From: Cristatella mucedo
Lineage: Eukaryota > Bryozoa > Phylactolaemata > Cristatellidae
Assembly (NCBI GenBank): GCA_009760855.2
Contig: WPIO01000001.1
Span: forward strand, 22,800,001 to 22,864,000
Reading direction: 5' to 3'
DNA length: 64,000 nucleotides
Shown: positions 34,554 through 47,400 of the stretch, piece by piece
Numbering within the stretch: position 1 is the stretch's first letter
Layout: each line of letters starts with the position of its first letter
The notes under the pieces: generated by a model
The model's database searches: none
Seen by the model: only the letters and a program-made list of their open reading frames with translations
What the model was told of the DNA's origin: nothing
Program-made: the position numbers and the translations under genes

Positions 34554-36956
34554 CTTATCTGACCACATGCAGATCTCATTCAATCTACAGTGTGTGCCCA
34601 CATTCTCCTCTAAAATAACCTGTGAATCGCGAAACCTCAAGACCCTTGATATCGATGCTGTCCGTGCGAGCATATCTGCTTCACCTTTGCTGCTCAGTCC
34701 TCCCTCCGATCTGTCATCACTGGTAGATTGCTACAACACGACACTAGCTGACACGCTCGACGAGTTTGCACCTTTGACAAAGCGCACTGTGCGCCCCCGC
34801 CCAGACGGCCTATGGTTTACCACAGACATTAAACTAGCCAAGTCTACTAAACGAAAGCTTGAAAAGGCATACAAAAGATCCGGACTAACTGTCCATCGAC
34901 AGGCATATGAAGACTACTGTAGGTCGTACCAATCGATCCTAGCAAAGGCTAAGTCTAGCTTCTATAGAAACATTGTTCAATCACAGATGCACAATCCAAA
35001 AATGCTGATGTCGACAATAAACCATCTCCTCAACCGTTCCCAGGTTAGCTCCTTACCTGATGATCCTTGTGATGATCTAGCCGATCGCTTCTCTCGATTC
35101 TTTGTGCAGAAGATAGACAAAATCAGGGAATCCATCCCTGCGATGACAACCTTCCCACTAGAATGCTGTTCCTCGGTTCCTGGCTGCGCCTCAATGTCTG
35201 CATTTAAACAGGTCACCAGTGACGTAGTCCTAAAGCTCGTATCTCAATCAAAGAAGACAACAAGTCCACTGGACCCTATTCCCACTGTCCTGCTCCTACG
35301 TTGCATTGATCTGCTGCTGCCATGCATAACCAACATCATTAATATGTCATTAGCCTCAGGTCAGGTCCCAGCACCTTTCAAAAAAGCTGTAGTCAGGCCA
35401 CTTCTCAAGAAAGCTACACTAGACCAAGAGAACTTAAGCAACTACCGCCCAGTCTCCCTTCTACCATTCCTATCAAAGACACTGGAACGGGTCGTGGCAG
35501 ACCAGCTGAACTCGTATATCGAAACCTCACACCTTGCTAGTAAGTTCCAGTCTGGCTTTAGAGCTAATCACTCCACAGAATAAGCATTGCTTCGGGTATA
35601 CAACGACCTACTTAGGAATGCAGACATGGGTAGAGTGTCTCTTCTTGTTTTTGCTCGATCTTTCGGCAGCTTTTGATACCATCGATCACAAAGTACTTCT
35701 AGAGCGCCTCTCATCTCGCCTGGGCATCACTGGCACTGCTCTGCAGTGGTTCAGGTCCTATCTCAGTGGGAGACTCCAGAGTGTTGACGTGAATGGACAA
35801 AGATCATCTGAAGTACCTCTAAAATATGGAGTACCTCAGGGCTCTGTGCTAGGTCCGGTCCTTTTTCACCGTTTATACTCTCCCTCTCGCTGATGTGATT
35901 GCCAAGCACAATCTAGGCTTTCACTTCTATGCGGATGACACTCAGTTGTACCTTTGCTTTGATCCCTCCCAGCCTTCGAGCACCTCAAATTCTCTCAACT
36001 CACTTGCTGCATGCATTGATGACATCCGATCATGGATGGCAGCAAATTTTCTAAAACTAAACGATGATAAAACTAACTTACTAGTTATGGGCAAACCTAG
36101 TGTTATTCAGAAATTGGAAAGGCTGACTTTCAAAATTGGCTCTGCCAGCATATCTCCAGTTGCATCAGCTCGAAATCTAGGTGTCATATTCCAAAGCGAC
36201 CTCTCGTTAGACGACCACATCAGCTCCACAGTCAAATCAGCCTATTTTCAGCTTCATAACATTGCTAAAATTAGGGCTTGTTTAGATAAGGATACCACGT
36301 CCAAGTTGGTCCATGCATTCGTGACATCTCGTCTCGACTTCTGCAACTCACTGCTTACTGGCCTACCAGCATGTGCGATCAGGCGATTGCAGCTGGTGCA
36401 AAACTCTGCAGCTAGGCTTGTCTGTCGTGAGCGTCGCAGTTGCCACATTACTCCACTTCTCGCCGACCTGCACTGGTTACCAGTCAAGCAACGGATTGAC
36501 TTCAAGGTTTTGTCGCTCACTTTTAGGTCTCTTCATTCTATGGCTCCAGCCTATCTTTCAGATACACTACCCCATCAGGCAAAGCATCGTACCACCCGCT
36601 TTTCGGAATCCAACAGTCTAGAAATACCTCGTACAAACCTTAAATCCTTTGGAGACCGTGCATTTAGCTCGTATGCTCCCACAGCCTGGAACTCCCTCCC
36701 GACCTGCATCAGAACATCCCCTGACCTGACCACATTTAAAAGAAACTTAAAAACATACCTATTTAGGACAGCATTTAGTGGGTCCTTGTGATTCGTCCTC
36801 GATGTGCTTATGCGTGCTGACACTGTTCATGCTGCCACTAACCACATTTGCATGCTGACCCAGTGCATGTAACCCCTAACCATGTTATTCATTTTGTTTG
36901 TTTTTCAAGCATGATTTTACTTACTATTCTATTGCGTATCACTTTGCAGCAAATGT

Positions 36957-36996
36957 AAAGCGCCTAGAAAGAGATTAAGTTCTCTGAGGGCGCTTT
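36957..36996 (+). promoter_or_regulatory. 3' stem-loop of LINE-B (presumed RT recognition site)
   Basis: AAAGCGCC (36957-36964) pairs with GGCGCTTT (36989-36996), and AGAGA inside pairs with TCTCT. The same structure recurs at every LINE-B 3' end, in LINE-C and in SINE2, followed by an ATCAAGTGCA or ATACAAA spacer and (ATT)n. In other LINEs the 3' hairpin is where the reverse transcriptase starts; that role here is inference. Confidence 0.75.
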
Positions 36997-37027
36997 ATCA
37001 AGTGCAATATTATTATTATTATTATTA

Positions 37028-37795
37028 TGTAGGGTCGAGTCCAGTGAAGGCAAGTGAATCTGTATTGCTTGCTGAAAGCGCGAAGATTGTCGCTTTAAGT
37101 TCTCCTGCCACTGCGTAAATGAGATAGTTGAATGAGCTGACCTTCACCACAAATACTACAAGTAAATAAAGACCACCGAGTGATGACTTTCTTTTTTCCG
37201 CTGGATATCAAATAGAACCTTTGAAGTCTTTCTCCTTGGGAAATGTTTGTTGAGCAAAAAAGTTAGCTAAATGCTTGAGTATGGTTTCCGACGCATTGCA
37301 AATGGCAGTCATCTCTCTGTAATGCCTGAATTAAACGCACTGGTGTAGAATTAGTAAAGTTTGCCTATCTGAGTTCGGAAACGCCGACGGAAGCAGTGAT
37401 TAAGTTCAGGAAAGAGGCATGCACATTCTGAAGTTTTTGTTGATTCTTCTGTGATACAATGCTATCTTGGCTTCGGGCTGTCGAATAATTATCTAGCGTA
37501 AAATTCTGCAAGAAGCTCCAAGATTTATTTTCGTGGTTCAAAGTTCCAGCCAGCCAAAAATTGAAAAGCTCGAAGGTTTTCCGAGAGGTCGCTTTCTAAT
37601 CCTTTAAGCTCAGCATTTTACGATGCTATAGTGTAGACGTACTCATTTATTTGATCTACGGCATTCTTAAGTTCTACCGGCTTATGAGCACAAGTTCAAA
37701 ACTCAAGAACATAATTTTGGAAATAGTCCTGCATATTTTGTTTGGCCTCTTTCTGCAGCTCTTCAATATGTACACAATATTTTATTCCGCACATT
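37028..37795 (-). pseudogene. Possible decayed coding sequence, unknown
   Basis: On the minus strand, short frames join into coiled-coil-like text such as IEELQKEAKQNMQDYFQNYV and KNAVDQINEYVYTIAS...LKGLESDLSENL. Many stops. I do not recognise the family; it could be a transposon remnant or chance. Confidence 0.25.
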
Positions 37796-38430
37796 GCGCC
37801 TGGCCCAGGTTACCGCTAGCCGCCGCCGAGGCGACCGTGCGTCTGAAGTTGCGCGAGAGCGCATCGCCCCACCCCCACCCCCGACCGGCGGTGGACGTGG
37901 CTCGGGGAGGTCGCAGTCAACTCAGGGTCAACGAGACCTCGTTGAAAGAGGAATACGGAAGTAGAGGCTTCAGCGTATTTACAGATACGCTCAACCTGAC
38001 CTGAGGAGCCAGCAAGAGATACCGCGAATGTAGTCGCTTGCGCCAAGAGCGAGGCCAACGGCGGGTCGCACATATCTATGGATCCGACGGACGGGAGGGC
38101 GCAAGAGTATGGGGACAGCGTTCACGTGCACCTACAGAAAGAAGCTGACGCTCGCCAAGATCGCGTACCTGGTCGCTCGATCATGAAATTAAAAACAGCC
38201 ATCACATTTAGCGTTTAAATAGCGACGGCTTGAGGACAGGCTAGTTTAATTAGCCGTGTTCAGGTCGGTGCGACAGCCGCCACCGCCGCCGGTCGTCACG
38301 CGCAAGCGCCGCGGGCCGTCGGATTTGACCGGGAGAATGGCGGCTCCCTAAGGCGGAAGATCCGACCGCGTTCGGATCTTTCGTCGTACCGTTCGTTGTT
38401 CAGTCCGATTCTGTTGTCATCGGTTCAAGC
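37796..38430 (+). promoter_or_regulatory. CpG-rich promoter and 5' UTR of MTA
   Basis: Abrupt rise in G+C and CpG from about 37800 (CCGCCGCCGAGGCGACC) to the ATG at 38431. A GAGAATGGCGGCTCCC element at about 38333-38348 contains the ATGGCGGC core of YY1-type initiator sites. No TATA box is obvious. This fits a housekeeping CpG-island promoter. Confidence 0.65.
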
Positions 38431-38458
38431 ATGGCAGCGAATATGTATCGCGTTGGTG
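38431..38458 (+). CDS. MTA: MTA exon 1
   Basis: ATG then AANMYRVG plus one base, followed by GTAAGT. This is the invariant N-terminus of MTA proteins, which fixes the start codon. Confidence 0.95.
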
Positions 38459-41400
38459 GTAAGTTTATTGATTACTACTAGTGGTTTGATTTGCTTGTAA
38501 TGGTATCCTTACTCTCCGGATGCTTGCGAACCCTGGTTGGTGCTGCTTGGAGCGGGAAACTAACTTAGCTTTTCTGCTTAGTGATTTGAACGATTTGTTC
38601 TTGAGTGACATCATATTCATTAGGATCTAAATGGGTTAGCAGAAGATTAGCCGCCTTTATTGTTATCATATCTTTTGTCGTCGGTTTTGTCTTAATTTGG
38701 ATTCGCGCTTGACTCGGCAAACCTAAGCAATAGTTAGCGTCGGATATGCCTAAACCGTAATCGAAACACGGTCCGCTTTATCGGTGATTCATGCGCGCGA
38801 GCTAGTTTGTGTATTGGGAAGCCACTTGAGAACCAGATTGTCGTGCGGCTCAAGCCTACTAGTCTCCGGTGCCGCCAGAGATTCAACTAGTTGCAGGTAT
38901 CAGCGTAGTGGGCGCCTGCTGGCAGTTTTGCGACTTTAGATACTAATGCAAAATAAATAAGGGCTACACTCAGTGTGCGTAAAAGCCTGGCGGAACCTGC
39001 TAGGCGCAGACTTGTGAAACTGAATATCCAGATCGTCCGCATCACTTAGTAGTACGAAAACAGGAAGTCGGCAATCGATGGCTAATGACATGTCCAGCGT
39101 TGGTGTGCTAGTTTAGCACTTGTACTGCCGGCAAACCACCTTGGTGGTACAGTTAACCAAGATAAAATATCCTCACTGATTTTTTTCATTAGGAAAATCG
39201 CTCATATACTGCGATGGCTGCTGCAATGGAAAGATAATCATTTGCCGGTAATGTACCAAGACCGTCAAGCATAATTTTGTAAGCAATCGTGTTGAAGTGC
39301 TCGGCTTCTCTGTGTCGGTTGGGCAGAGCTACTCTTCGGAGACATGGGGGTGTACTACTTCTACAACGAATCAGAATCTAAATCAAACTAGAAGCACTTG
39401 CACTTCTGAACTGCTGCCATTCTCTTTGGAAAATAAGTGTGTACAGATCCTCACTCACTAGAGAATGCAGTTGGTCAACTGAGTGATCTGTAGAATTGGT
39501 AAGCTACTTGCTTAGTGATTGCAGACTTTATATAAAGCAAAACAGCAGGGGTGGGTAAGGTTTTCTTAGAATAAATGCTTAAATTTCGATAGGTTTCGAA
39601 TACTCATTTTTGTATTAGATAACTAACCAGTATACGAAGAGGTTGAAATTGCCCACTTGCTGCTGTTTGACTTTCTTTTGACTTTCTGAATCCCTGTGGT
39701 CTTGACCATCGCCTGCCGTTGGCAGTTCAGCATATAATACCTTGCTCCACTATAGGCTTCCTTGTTGTCAGCCGGTCTGGTTATTTGGCATATTGAATTC
39801 TGATTGTATTCGTCCTACTGCTTGATTCAAGCTTGTGCGATTGTTGAGGTAGTAATCAATTACCTGGTGCAGTCTGGGTGCTAGACGGTTCCAAGCCCAC
39901 TGGCAGCCAGAGGTACAGCTTCAGCATGCCACCATCATCGCCACGATTGGCATTTTGTTTTAACTTATTTCTTCTGTAACCCCACAATGAAACTGTTTTT
40001 ATTTGTAGGTAATAATTAATCTCGTTTGGTTAGTAATGTTCGTCTGAGTCCTGAAATGTAACTTACTGCTACAATGTTCGTCACATCTTTTTCTAACCCT
40101 ATGCCACGGACTGGAGGCAGCTAAAAAAGACAGCCTACTTCAGTTGTAATTATTTAGGCTCGAATGTGTGAGTGTAGCAACTGCCTCCGCGAGTTTCAGC
40201 CGCCATTTTGTTAGATCGTAGCAACCCTCCCATTCAGTTCTGGTCGGATGCTACATGCATTGCTACCTTGCTGCTTAAGCCCCCTTTATTGAATGGTCTG
40301 ATGCTATGTAGACTTTTGTATTACATTCAAATTAATTAGTTATAAATATTTGTATATTATACCAAGAGAACTAAATCTCTTTCTTGGCACTTCACTTGTG
40401 CTTTAAATGAAGCTTGTCCATTGTTTGATTGTGATAGTACCTTGCATCATTGCTTTAGACTTTAGCTTATGAACTGCTATACTCATCGATTAATCATATG
40501 CTTTGAGAAGCAGGCCGGTTTTTAGTTCGGGTGTGGTCGTGATGTCAGTCGGTGGAGAGTTTCAGAGTTTGGGTGCATTGGAGCTGAGGGCATGGAGGAC
40601 GATTGAAGGCATTGCTAAAGTAGCTCGTAGTAGTAGGACGTGCTAAGAGAGGCCCAAGGAGTAAGCAGCTTTGATTGATACACCGGAGCAAGAGAGTTAA
40701 AAGACCTAAACGTGAATGTCAGGGCCATGAAGTCAATATGCTCTTGATGGGTGGAAGTCATCACTGTTATATACAAACGTTATTGCTTCTGATAGCATAG
40801 CTGTAGGTTGTGGCAAAGCTTGTTTCTGCTTTATGGCTGGATTTGGTAGAAATCACAAGTGCCATTCAGAGCTCATAGTCAAGCAACACAATGGCTTCCA
40901 CCTAAAGTCCGCGTGTTTTTTGTGTACTGCTCATCATGAGATTAGTTCTCGCACCACTAGTTCAGTTCATTTCTAAGTGCCTAGAAAGAGATTGACTTCT
41001 CTGAGGGTGCTATATCAAATGTATTATTATTATTATATTCATCTGAATATGTAATTATTAAAAATATTATTAATTTGTATCTGTAATGATTGTTGCTTTG
41101 GGAGTTATTTCGATCTCACCATATGTACATGTCATGCAAAGTAACCTGCCCTCGATGTTGGTCTGAGCAGTAGCAAGTCAATACAAATCGGTGTTAAACA
41201 AATTGCTTGAATACCGATCTATGGGAGACTAGTGCTTAATCTATGTTTACCCAAACCAACAACTCTAGGACTTTTTTTTGCAAATTTTCAGGATTTATTG
41301 AAGGAAAATAGCAAGGGTGTCAAAGAGCATCATAACTGTCAGTGGGAATCGCCCAGTTGGCCATTCACAAGTTTGCTCTTGTAAACATTGTTGTGTATGG

Positions 41401-44400
41401 CCCTACCCAACAGACTCGGCTGCTATTTTGGAAAGGTGCTTTGGGTTTAGTTAACAACGTTTGTAAGAGGTAATTTTGATTTTTAAGTCAATAATATGAG
41501 CCCATTCACCTACTACGTTCTCACAAGCTTCACCACTTAGCACTTCTTGCAATAGCTGTGCACCACACTGCAGAGAATTGGCATGGTACATAAGTGGACG
41601 GTGTATCTTCTCACGATGTAAGCCTCCAATCGATTTAGGGATGCAACAAGAGTTTTGGAATACCAGAAGAAATGCATTGGTCAAAGGAAGTGAAGTAAAC
41701 TCACTTGGTCGTTACGAGTCTTGTTATCAGTGGTGCTCAGTTCTGCTGCTGCATACTCACAAGACCTCCTCGAGTACTTGTGGTCCTGCACAGCTGGCCG
41801 TGGTCACCTGCACTCAGGCATGGGGTGAGGGCTAGTAGGCATAGCCAGCCAGCCGCAGGTCAGTAGGACGTGGAGCTTTTTTTAGATAGGGAATTTGAGC
41901 TAGTAACCACGTTGCCGGTGGTACTTTTATGCAGGCGAATCACGGCTGATTCAGCCAGACAGGTTGAGCATTACAGCACTACAGGTTACCTGATGTCCCA
42001 GCTGACGCTCACGGTTGCATTTAGATGGTTTCTGGACGAAGGGGCTACATGGCTGGTTCCACTTATTTGCTAGCTCCATCGAGATCCTGATTTTCGCTTT
42101 CCCTCTCGAAAGTAGGCCATTAACATCGATGGTAGCTGACTGCTGGAACGACCCCATCTACACGTGTCTTGCTTATAATAACAAAAATGCATTAGTATTG
42201 CACCCTCAGAAAACTTACTCTTTCTAGGCACTTAGCATATGCTGTAGTGGCTGTAAAATGTCAAGTAGTTCAAGAGGTTGCATATGTATCTCCGTCGGCA
42301 ACTCCACAAAGTCATAAAGACCAGGTGGGTGTTACGCAGGAGAGTTTTGTATAGCGCACTCACAGCCTAAGCGGCTTTCGGTATGCATTCGGTAGCCAAC
42401 AGACTTCGTCTCACGCAACAAAGAAAAAGTGGGAAGCATAGCAGAGTTAGGAGAGCAGTTGAGGTAGTGAGTAGCATAGAAGTAGCAGTTCAGGACCGCT
42501 GAAAAAGATGTGCCATAGTCGGCAGTCGGAGAGTAGATGTCGTTGCGTAAGAATTGTGGAAGCGAGTTCCACAGTCTAGGACCTGCAGAGCTAAAGCTTC
42601 TGTCGCCAACTGTCATTAAGCGGAGGAATGGGACAGCTAATTTATTGTCCACACAGGACCTGAGGGCGCGAACAGGCTGAAACTGATGCAGCAGTTCAGC
42701 TAGGTACGAAGGAGCCAAGCCGTGGCGGCCTTGTGGGTCAGCGTAAGAAGACTGAGGTTTTACTCCCACCATCCGGGCATCACTCAGGGGCTAAGTGCTT
42801 TGCTCTTTTTCTATTCAGTTATAATAGTATAAGGATAATAGTAGTAACACATTTTTATAGCACCTTAAGTAAACTAGATCCATTTCTAGGCATTTGGTGT
42901 GAGCTGTAAAGGAAGCATCTCAATTAGTAGTGATACTTGCTCAGGCTCATCGAGTACTCAAAGGACGATCGACACGGACAGAGAAAATGCTATAGGAAGA
43001 GGTGGACTTTTTATTTTATTTTCAAATGCCATAAAAAAGTAGGCTATGTCGTGACCTCAGTCTGAGTCAGAGGAGCAGATCGCACCAATTAGAACAGGAC
43101 ACCCAGATTTCGTGCCGGTGCAATAGGCGATCTGCCTGCCAAGCCCATTTTGAAGGATTGGTTTACCAATTCCTTAGTAACTCTAGATTTGCCCATAACT
43201 AGTAAGTTTGTTTTATCGTCATTCAATTTGACAAAGTTTGCTGCCACCATATTACGAATGTCAGCAATGCATGCAATTCAAGGTAGCTGACAGCTTGCCA
43301 GGGCAGGGAGGGGTTAAAGCACCGGTACAGCCACGTCATTGGCTGCAAGACTTTCCACCTGTTTTACCGGCAGAGACCTGTTTTAGTGCTGCTTATGTGT
43401 TGACTGCCTGTCAGGGCTCACTCACTTCGTGACCGCAAGCTTGGCCTACTGCGCCTGTGCACACGTGAGCTTATCATCGCAATTTTTTCACTTCATTCTT
43501 GCCGTTTCGTTGTTCTTCGAGTGAAGTCGAGCTGGTCTGCGTGTGCTTTTGTTTGGGAGACTTCCCCTTCGTGCAGTATTGTATGCTAAGTACCATGTTT
43601 TGCTCGCCAGACTACGTCTACTTTGAAATTCAAGCATCCAGTCCGTACCAGGTGCGACGCATAGAAGAGCTTAATAAGGTATGTGAAGCTGCTTCTTTAT
43701 GCCTGCCCATTTGGGACGTGCCACCGAGCTGGCGCACTCGAGGACGATGCTTCATATGGAGGGGTGCTACCAATTTTCCTGACGGAACAAGCCAAGTGAC
43801 TCCTATACAGCATTAATTCCATCTCGGTGTAGTTGTCTGCCCGCGCTGCTGAGCCGTGAGTCGGCAGTCTCGGTGTCTTCTAATGAACCATTAGCTTCGT
43901 GCAGGCTCTCAGACTGTGGCCCGACTGGCCAGCTTTTTTGGGTGGTGGGGGCGACATAATTTTGATGCCGGAAGCTGTGGTTCAACTCGTTAGTGCCACT
44001 CGTTCATTTGCCACTCGAGAGCGTTCGGTCTCTGCTTGCAGCTTGGATGGCTGCAAGCAGAGGCGGTGCCGGTCACCAGCTGCTTGCTTCTTCATGCTAT
44101 TCGTTAGTAATCCTATAGTCGATCAGAGCTGACTGTCGAGTGCGGTGGTGCTAGGTGACTAGCCGGTCGCTGCCGGCTGCTGCCTGCCGGTCTCGGCTTG
44201 ACTCGTGCTCGCCTGTCGGCGACTTCGCTTGCGCTCACCTGTTGGTGTTGAGCCGCGATCTTTGCGCGCTATGCCACACCTGAGCGAGCGACATCGGTGT
44301 CGTTGCAGACCCCGAATGGCAACGTCGAGGCCAAGGTGATGTGCTTTTACAGACGGCGGGACATTTCTCCCTCGCTCATCCTGCTTGCCGACAAACACCA

Positions 44401-47400
44401 GAGTGAGCATGCTGCTGCAGTGGCTCCATTCGGCACGGCTTCGTCCTCCGTTGCTCGTGCCCGGGGGTGGGGCCGCCATCTGCCTCGCCTCGTGCGCCGG
44501 CGCGAGCAAGCTGGGACCCGGAAGAGCTCAGGGAGCGCCGGGAGGCGGCGTGGTGGCCATTGCACGCGCGACTGCCTTTCGTTGAAGGCACTCTCGAAGG
44601 CGACCAGGACGTTATCATGGCGAGCGCTAAAGGCGACAGTGCGGCCGTCGAGTCGACCGGCGACGGACTGGGCGCCGCCATGGACACGGCATGCATGGCA
44701 GACGGCTCGGAGGGGCAGCTGCTGACCGAGCAGGAGCGGCACATGCTCAAGCATCGGGAGCTCTTCCTGTCGCGGCAGGTGGAGACGCTTCCGGCCACGC
44801 ACATCCGCGGCAAGTGCTCGGTCACGTTGCTCAACGAGACGGAAGCCATGCTGTCCTACATGAGCCGAGAGGTGAGCGCTGGCGCTGATAGCGGCGGCCG
44901 CCTTCCCACCCCAGCCCCGCCCTCGGTTTGCACGGTGGGATGGGGCAACATGCTCGCTTGTCGGCTGGTGGCTTGGGTGGAGCCGTCAGTCGACCTCCGC
45001 GCTGTGGCCAGTGACCGCAGGTCCAGCTGTGGCTTTGCGCACGCCGTATCCTGTCCTTTTCATCCCGCAGGACACGTTCTTCTACTCTTTGGTGTACGAT
45101 CCGCAGCAGAAGACACTGCTTGCCGATAAGGGAGAAATTCGAGTTGGTCAGCGCTACCAGGCGGATCCTATTCCTGCCTTGCTGAACGGTAAGATCTGAG
45201 GCTAGGCTCTATTATTGTGCCTGCCGCTTTCCGTTAGCTCAAATGGAACCGGTGAACCCCTAAGTGCTGTTGGGACTGCGAGATGCTCATGTGCCACATT
45301 TAACCGATTCTCTACCTGTGCCCTTAATTGCCTGCAACTCGTGCAATATGCAGTGGCTCGTCTAGTCTGTCACCAAAGGCGCAGCTGCCATATCACGCCA
45401 CTTCTTTGTAAGCTTTTCTGGCTCTATCATGCATAGAATCGGTTTCAAAATCCTCAACATTGCTAGCAAGTCACTTTGTTTTGCTTGCACCAGCCTACCT
45501 GACTGCTCCGGTGTGCTGTCACACCACCCCGCTCCTCAGCATCTAGTCATCTTGCCATTCCTCACTAAATTGATATCTTTTGATGATTGATCCTTCGGCT
45601 GTAGTGCAACTTGTTTGCTTTTGCATGTTCATTACCGTGGAAGTTGCTATCCCTTGGGCACTGATTCTCCTGCTGTGAGTTGTAAAGCGCCTGGATGGAG
45701 ATTAAGTTCTCTTAGGTCGCCATACAAACGACCTATTATTATTATTATAGTGTGCGACCATTTGCGTGTGAGTTTGCAGGCCGACCAGATGAAAGAGATG
45801 GGCAGGTGCTTGAGGAGCTTCTATGGTCACCGCCAGCAGGGGATGTGATCACAGATCGCCAGATCGAGCAGTTCCTGCTCATGGCTCGCTCTGTTGGCAC
45901 GTTTGCTCGAGCTTTGGACAGCACCAGCTCGGTTCGGCAGCCGAGCCTGCACATGAGCGCTGCCGCAGCATCAAGGGACGTGACACTGGTGCGTGGCGCG
46001 CAGAGCATCTATCTCTCTGCCCGGCTCCACAGTCCTTCATACTCGTTTCTGCGGTGGAACATAATATTTGTGAAGATGGCTGTGTGGATCTCCCTAAGCA
46101 TTGTATAGGCACTGCTATTTGGAGCCCACACCAACGGTAGATTTTATTTCAACGTGTGAAACACAAGCAGTTGGGATGTAGTCACCGGCGATGCATGTTA
46201 ACACGATTTTGGCATCACGATTAGACCCAGTTCTACTATGGGCATTAAAGTTAAGAAGTTTGATGGTGTCGGTGTGAAAGGACAGCCTGCCAAGTGTTAA
46301 CGAATGTAGAATAGTAGGGTGGTATTGGTCCTGGTGCTTTTTTTTGAGTTCAACGTGGGTATCGTGTCCACTGAGGGTGAACCATTGCAAGGCCTAGAGG
46401 ATATGCCTACAGAGAGGAGACAGCGTGTGTTCGGGTGAGGAAAAAGCAGAAGCAGACTACTATATCTGAATTTTCTTTTGGCATACCTGGATTATCGTTA
46501 GGTCTTGTGTTTTACTGCACGGCTGCTTGCATTCACCACAACATTACCTGTAATTCATTTGTGCTTAGATGAGCGCTCTGCATGGTTACTTAAGTGATTT
46601 AATATAATGTATCTCACTGCGGCCACTCTTGGAACAAACCTTTCAAGTTCGAAGTCCTGTGAAGTTGTCATATGTCAATCTCCACATGCAAATTAGTAAG
46701 TTATCTTATCTAGCTGTGTATGTAACTCCACAAAGACTGTGTAGGTGTTACTCGGGTGAGTTTTGTATAGCGCACTCAAAGCCTAAGCGGTTTTTGGTAC
46801 AGATTCCGTAGCCAACAGACTTCATCTCACGAAGCAAAGAGAGAGTGAGAGGTATAGCTGAGTCAGGAGAGCAGTTGAGGTAGTGAGTAGAATAAAAGTA
46901 GAAGCTCAGGACGGCTGGCAAGTATATGCCATAGATGGCAGCAGGAGATTACTTGTTGTTTCATAAGAATTGTGGAAGTGAGTGTCACAGTCTAGGACCT
47001 GCAGAGCAGATGCTTCTGTCGCCAAAGGTCTTTAAGCATAGGAATGAAATAGCAAATTTAGTGTCCACACAGGACCTGAGGGCATGATGAGACAAACTGG
47101 TGCAGCAGTTTAGCTAGGTATGAATAAGCCAAGCAGCGGCCGGCCTTGTGGGTCAGCCTAAGAACTCTGCTCTTATTCTTTGGTCAGCCGGCAGCCATCC
47201 AAGATCTTTCAGTAAAGGAGGCAAATGGTCAAACCTTTGGGGTTTGTAAACTAGCCTTGCAGCCATATTCATCGCTAGGTACAGCGGCCTGGTGGGTTTT
47301 TCGGTAACCCAGTCCTAAGGGAATTATTCAATAATCTAGCTGACACACAGGTAAGGAGCGAGTTAAATTCTTTGCAAGCCACTGTGGAAGACAGTTCCTA

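Larger units (their letters stand above)
33631..37027 (+). mobile_element. LINE-B, nearly intact ORF2 (APE plus RT) and 3' end
   Basis: CR1/L2-type non-LTR retrotransposon. The frame is open from 33631, but the first in-frame ATG is 33958, so the true start is unclear. APE domain: LNACLWNPRS, LTETWLKS (catalytic Glu), VVYRPPGT, GDFNVHFD, HTLDQIF, SDHMQISF. After a linker, [83 protein letters not shown] (catalytic YADD), [16 protein letters not shown], then thumb to GSL-stop at 36791. Only three lesions are seen: TAA at 35581-35583 where other copies have TCA, and one extra T in each of two T runs (35648-35652, 35862-35866). The 3' UTR (36792-37027) ends in a stem-loop and (ATT)n. Confidence 0.93.
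38459..43610. other. MTA intron 1
   Basis: 5.15 kb. 38459-40346 shows no recognised element. From 40347 onward it carries several antisense LINE pieces listed separately. 41033-42175 has none that I recognise. Confidence 0.5.

Noticed and set aside
44347-44849. Long antisense frames over MTA exon 4
   Set aside because: They are shadows of a G+C-rich coding exon whose sense frame matches the MTA BAH domain exactly.
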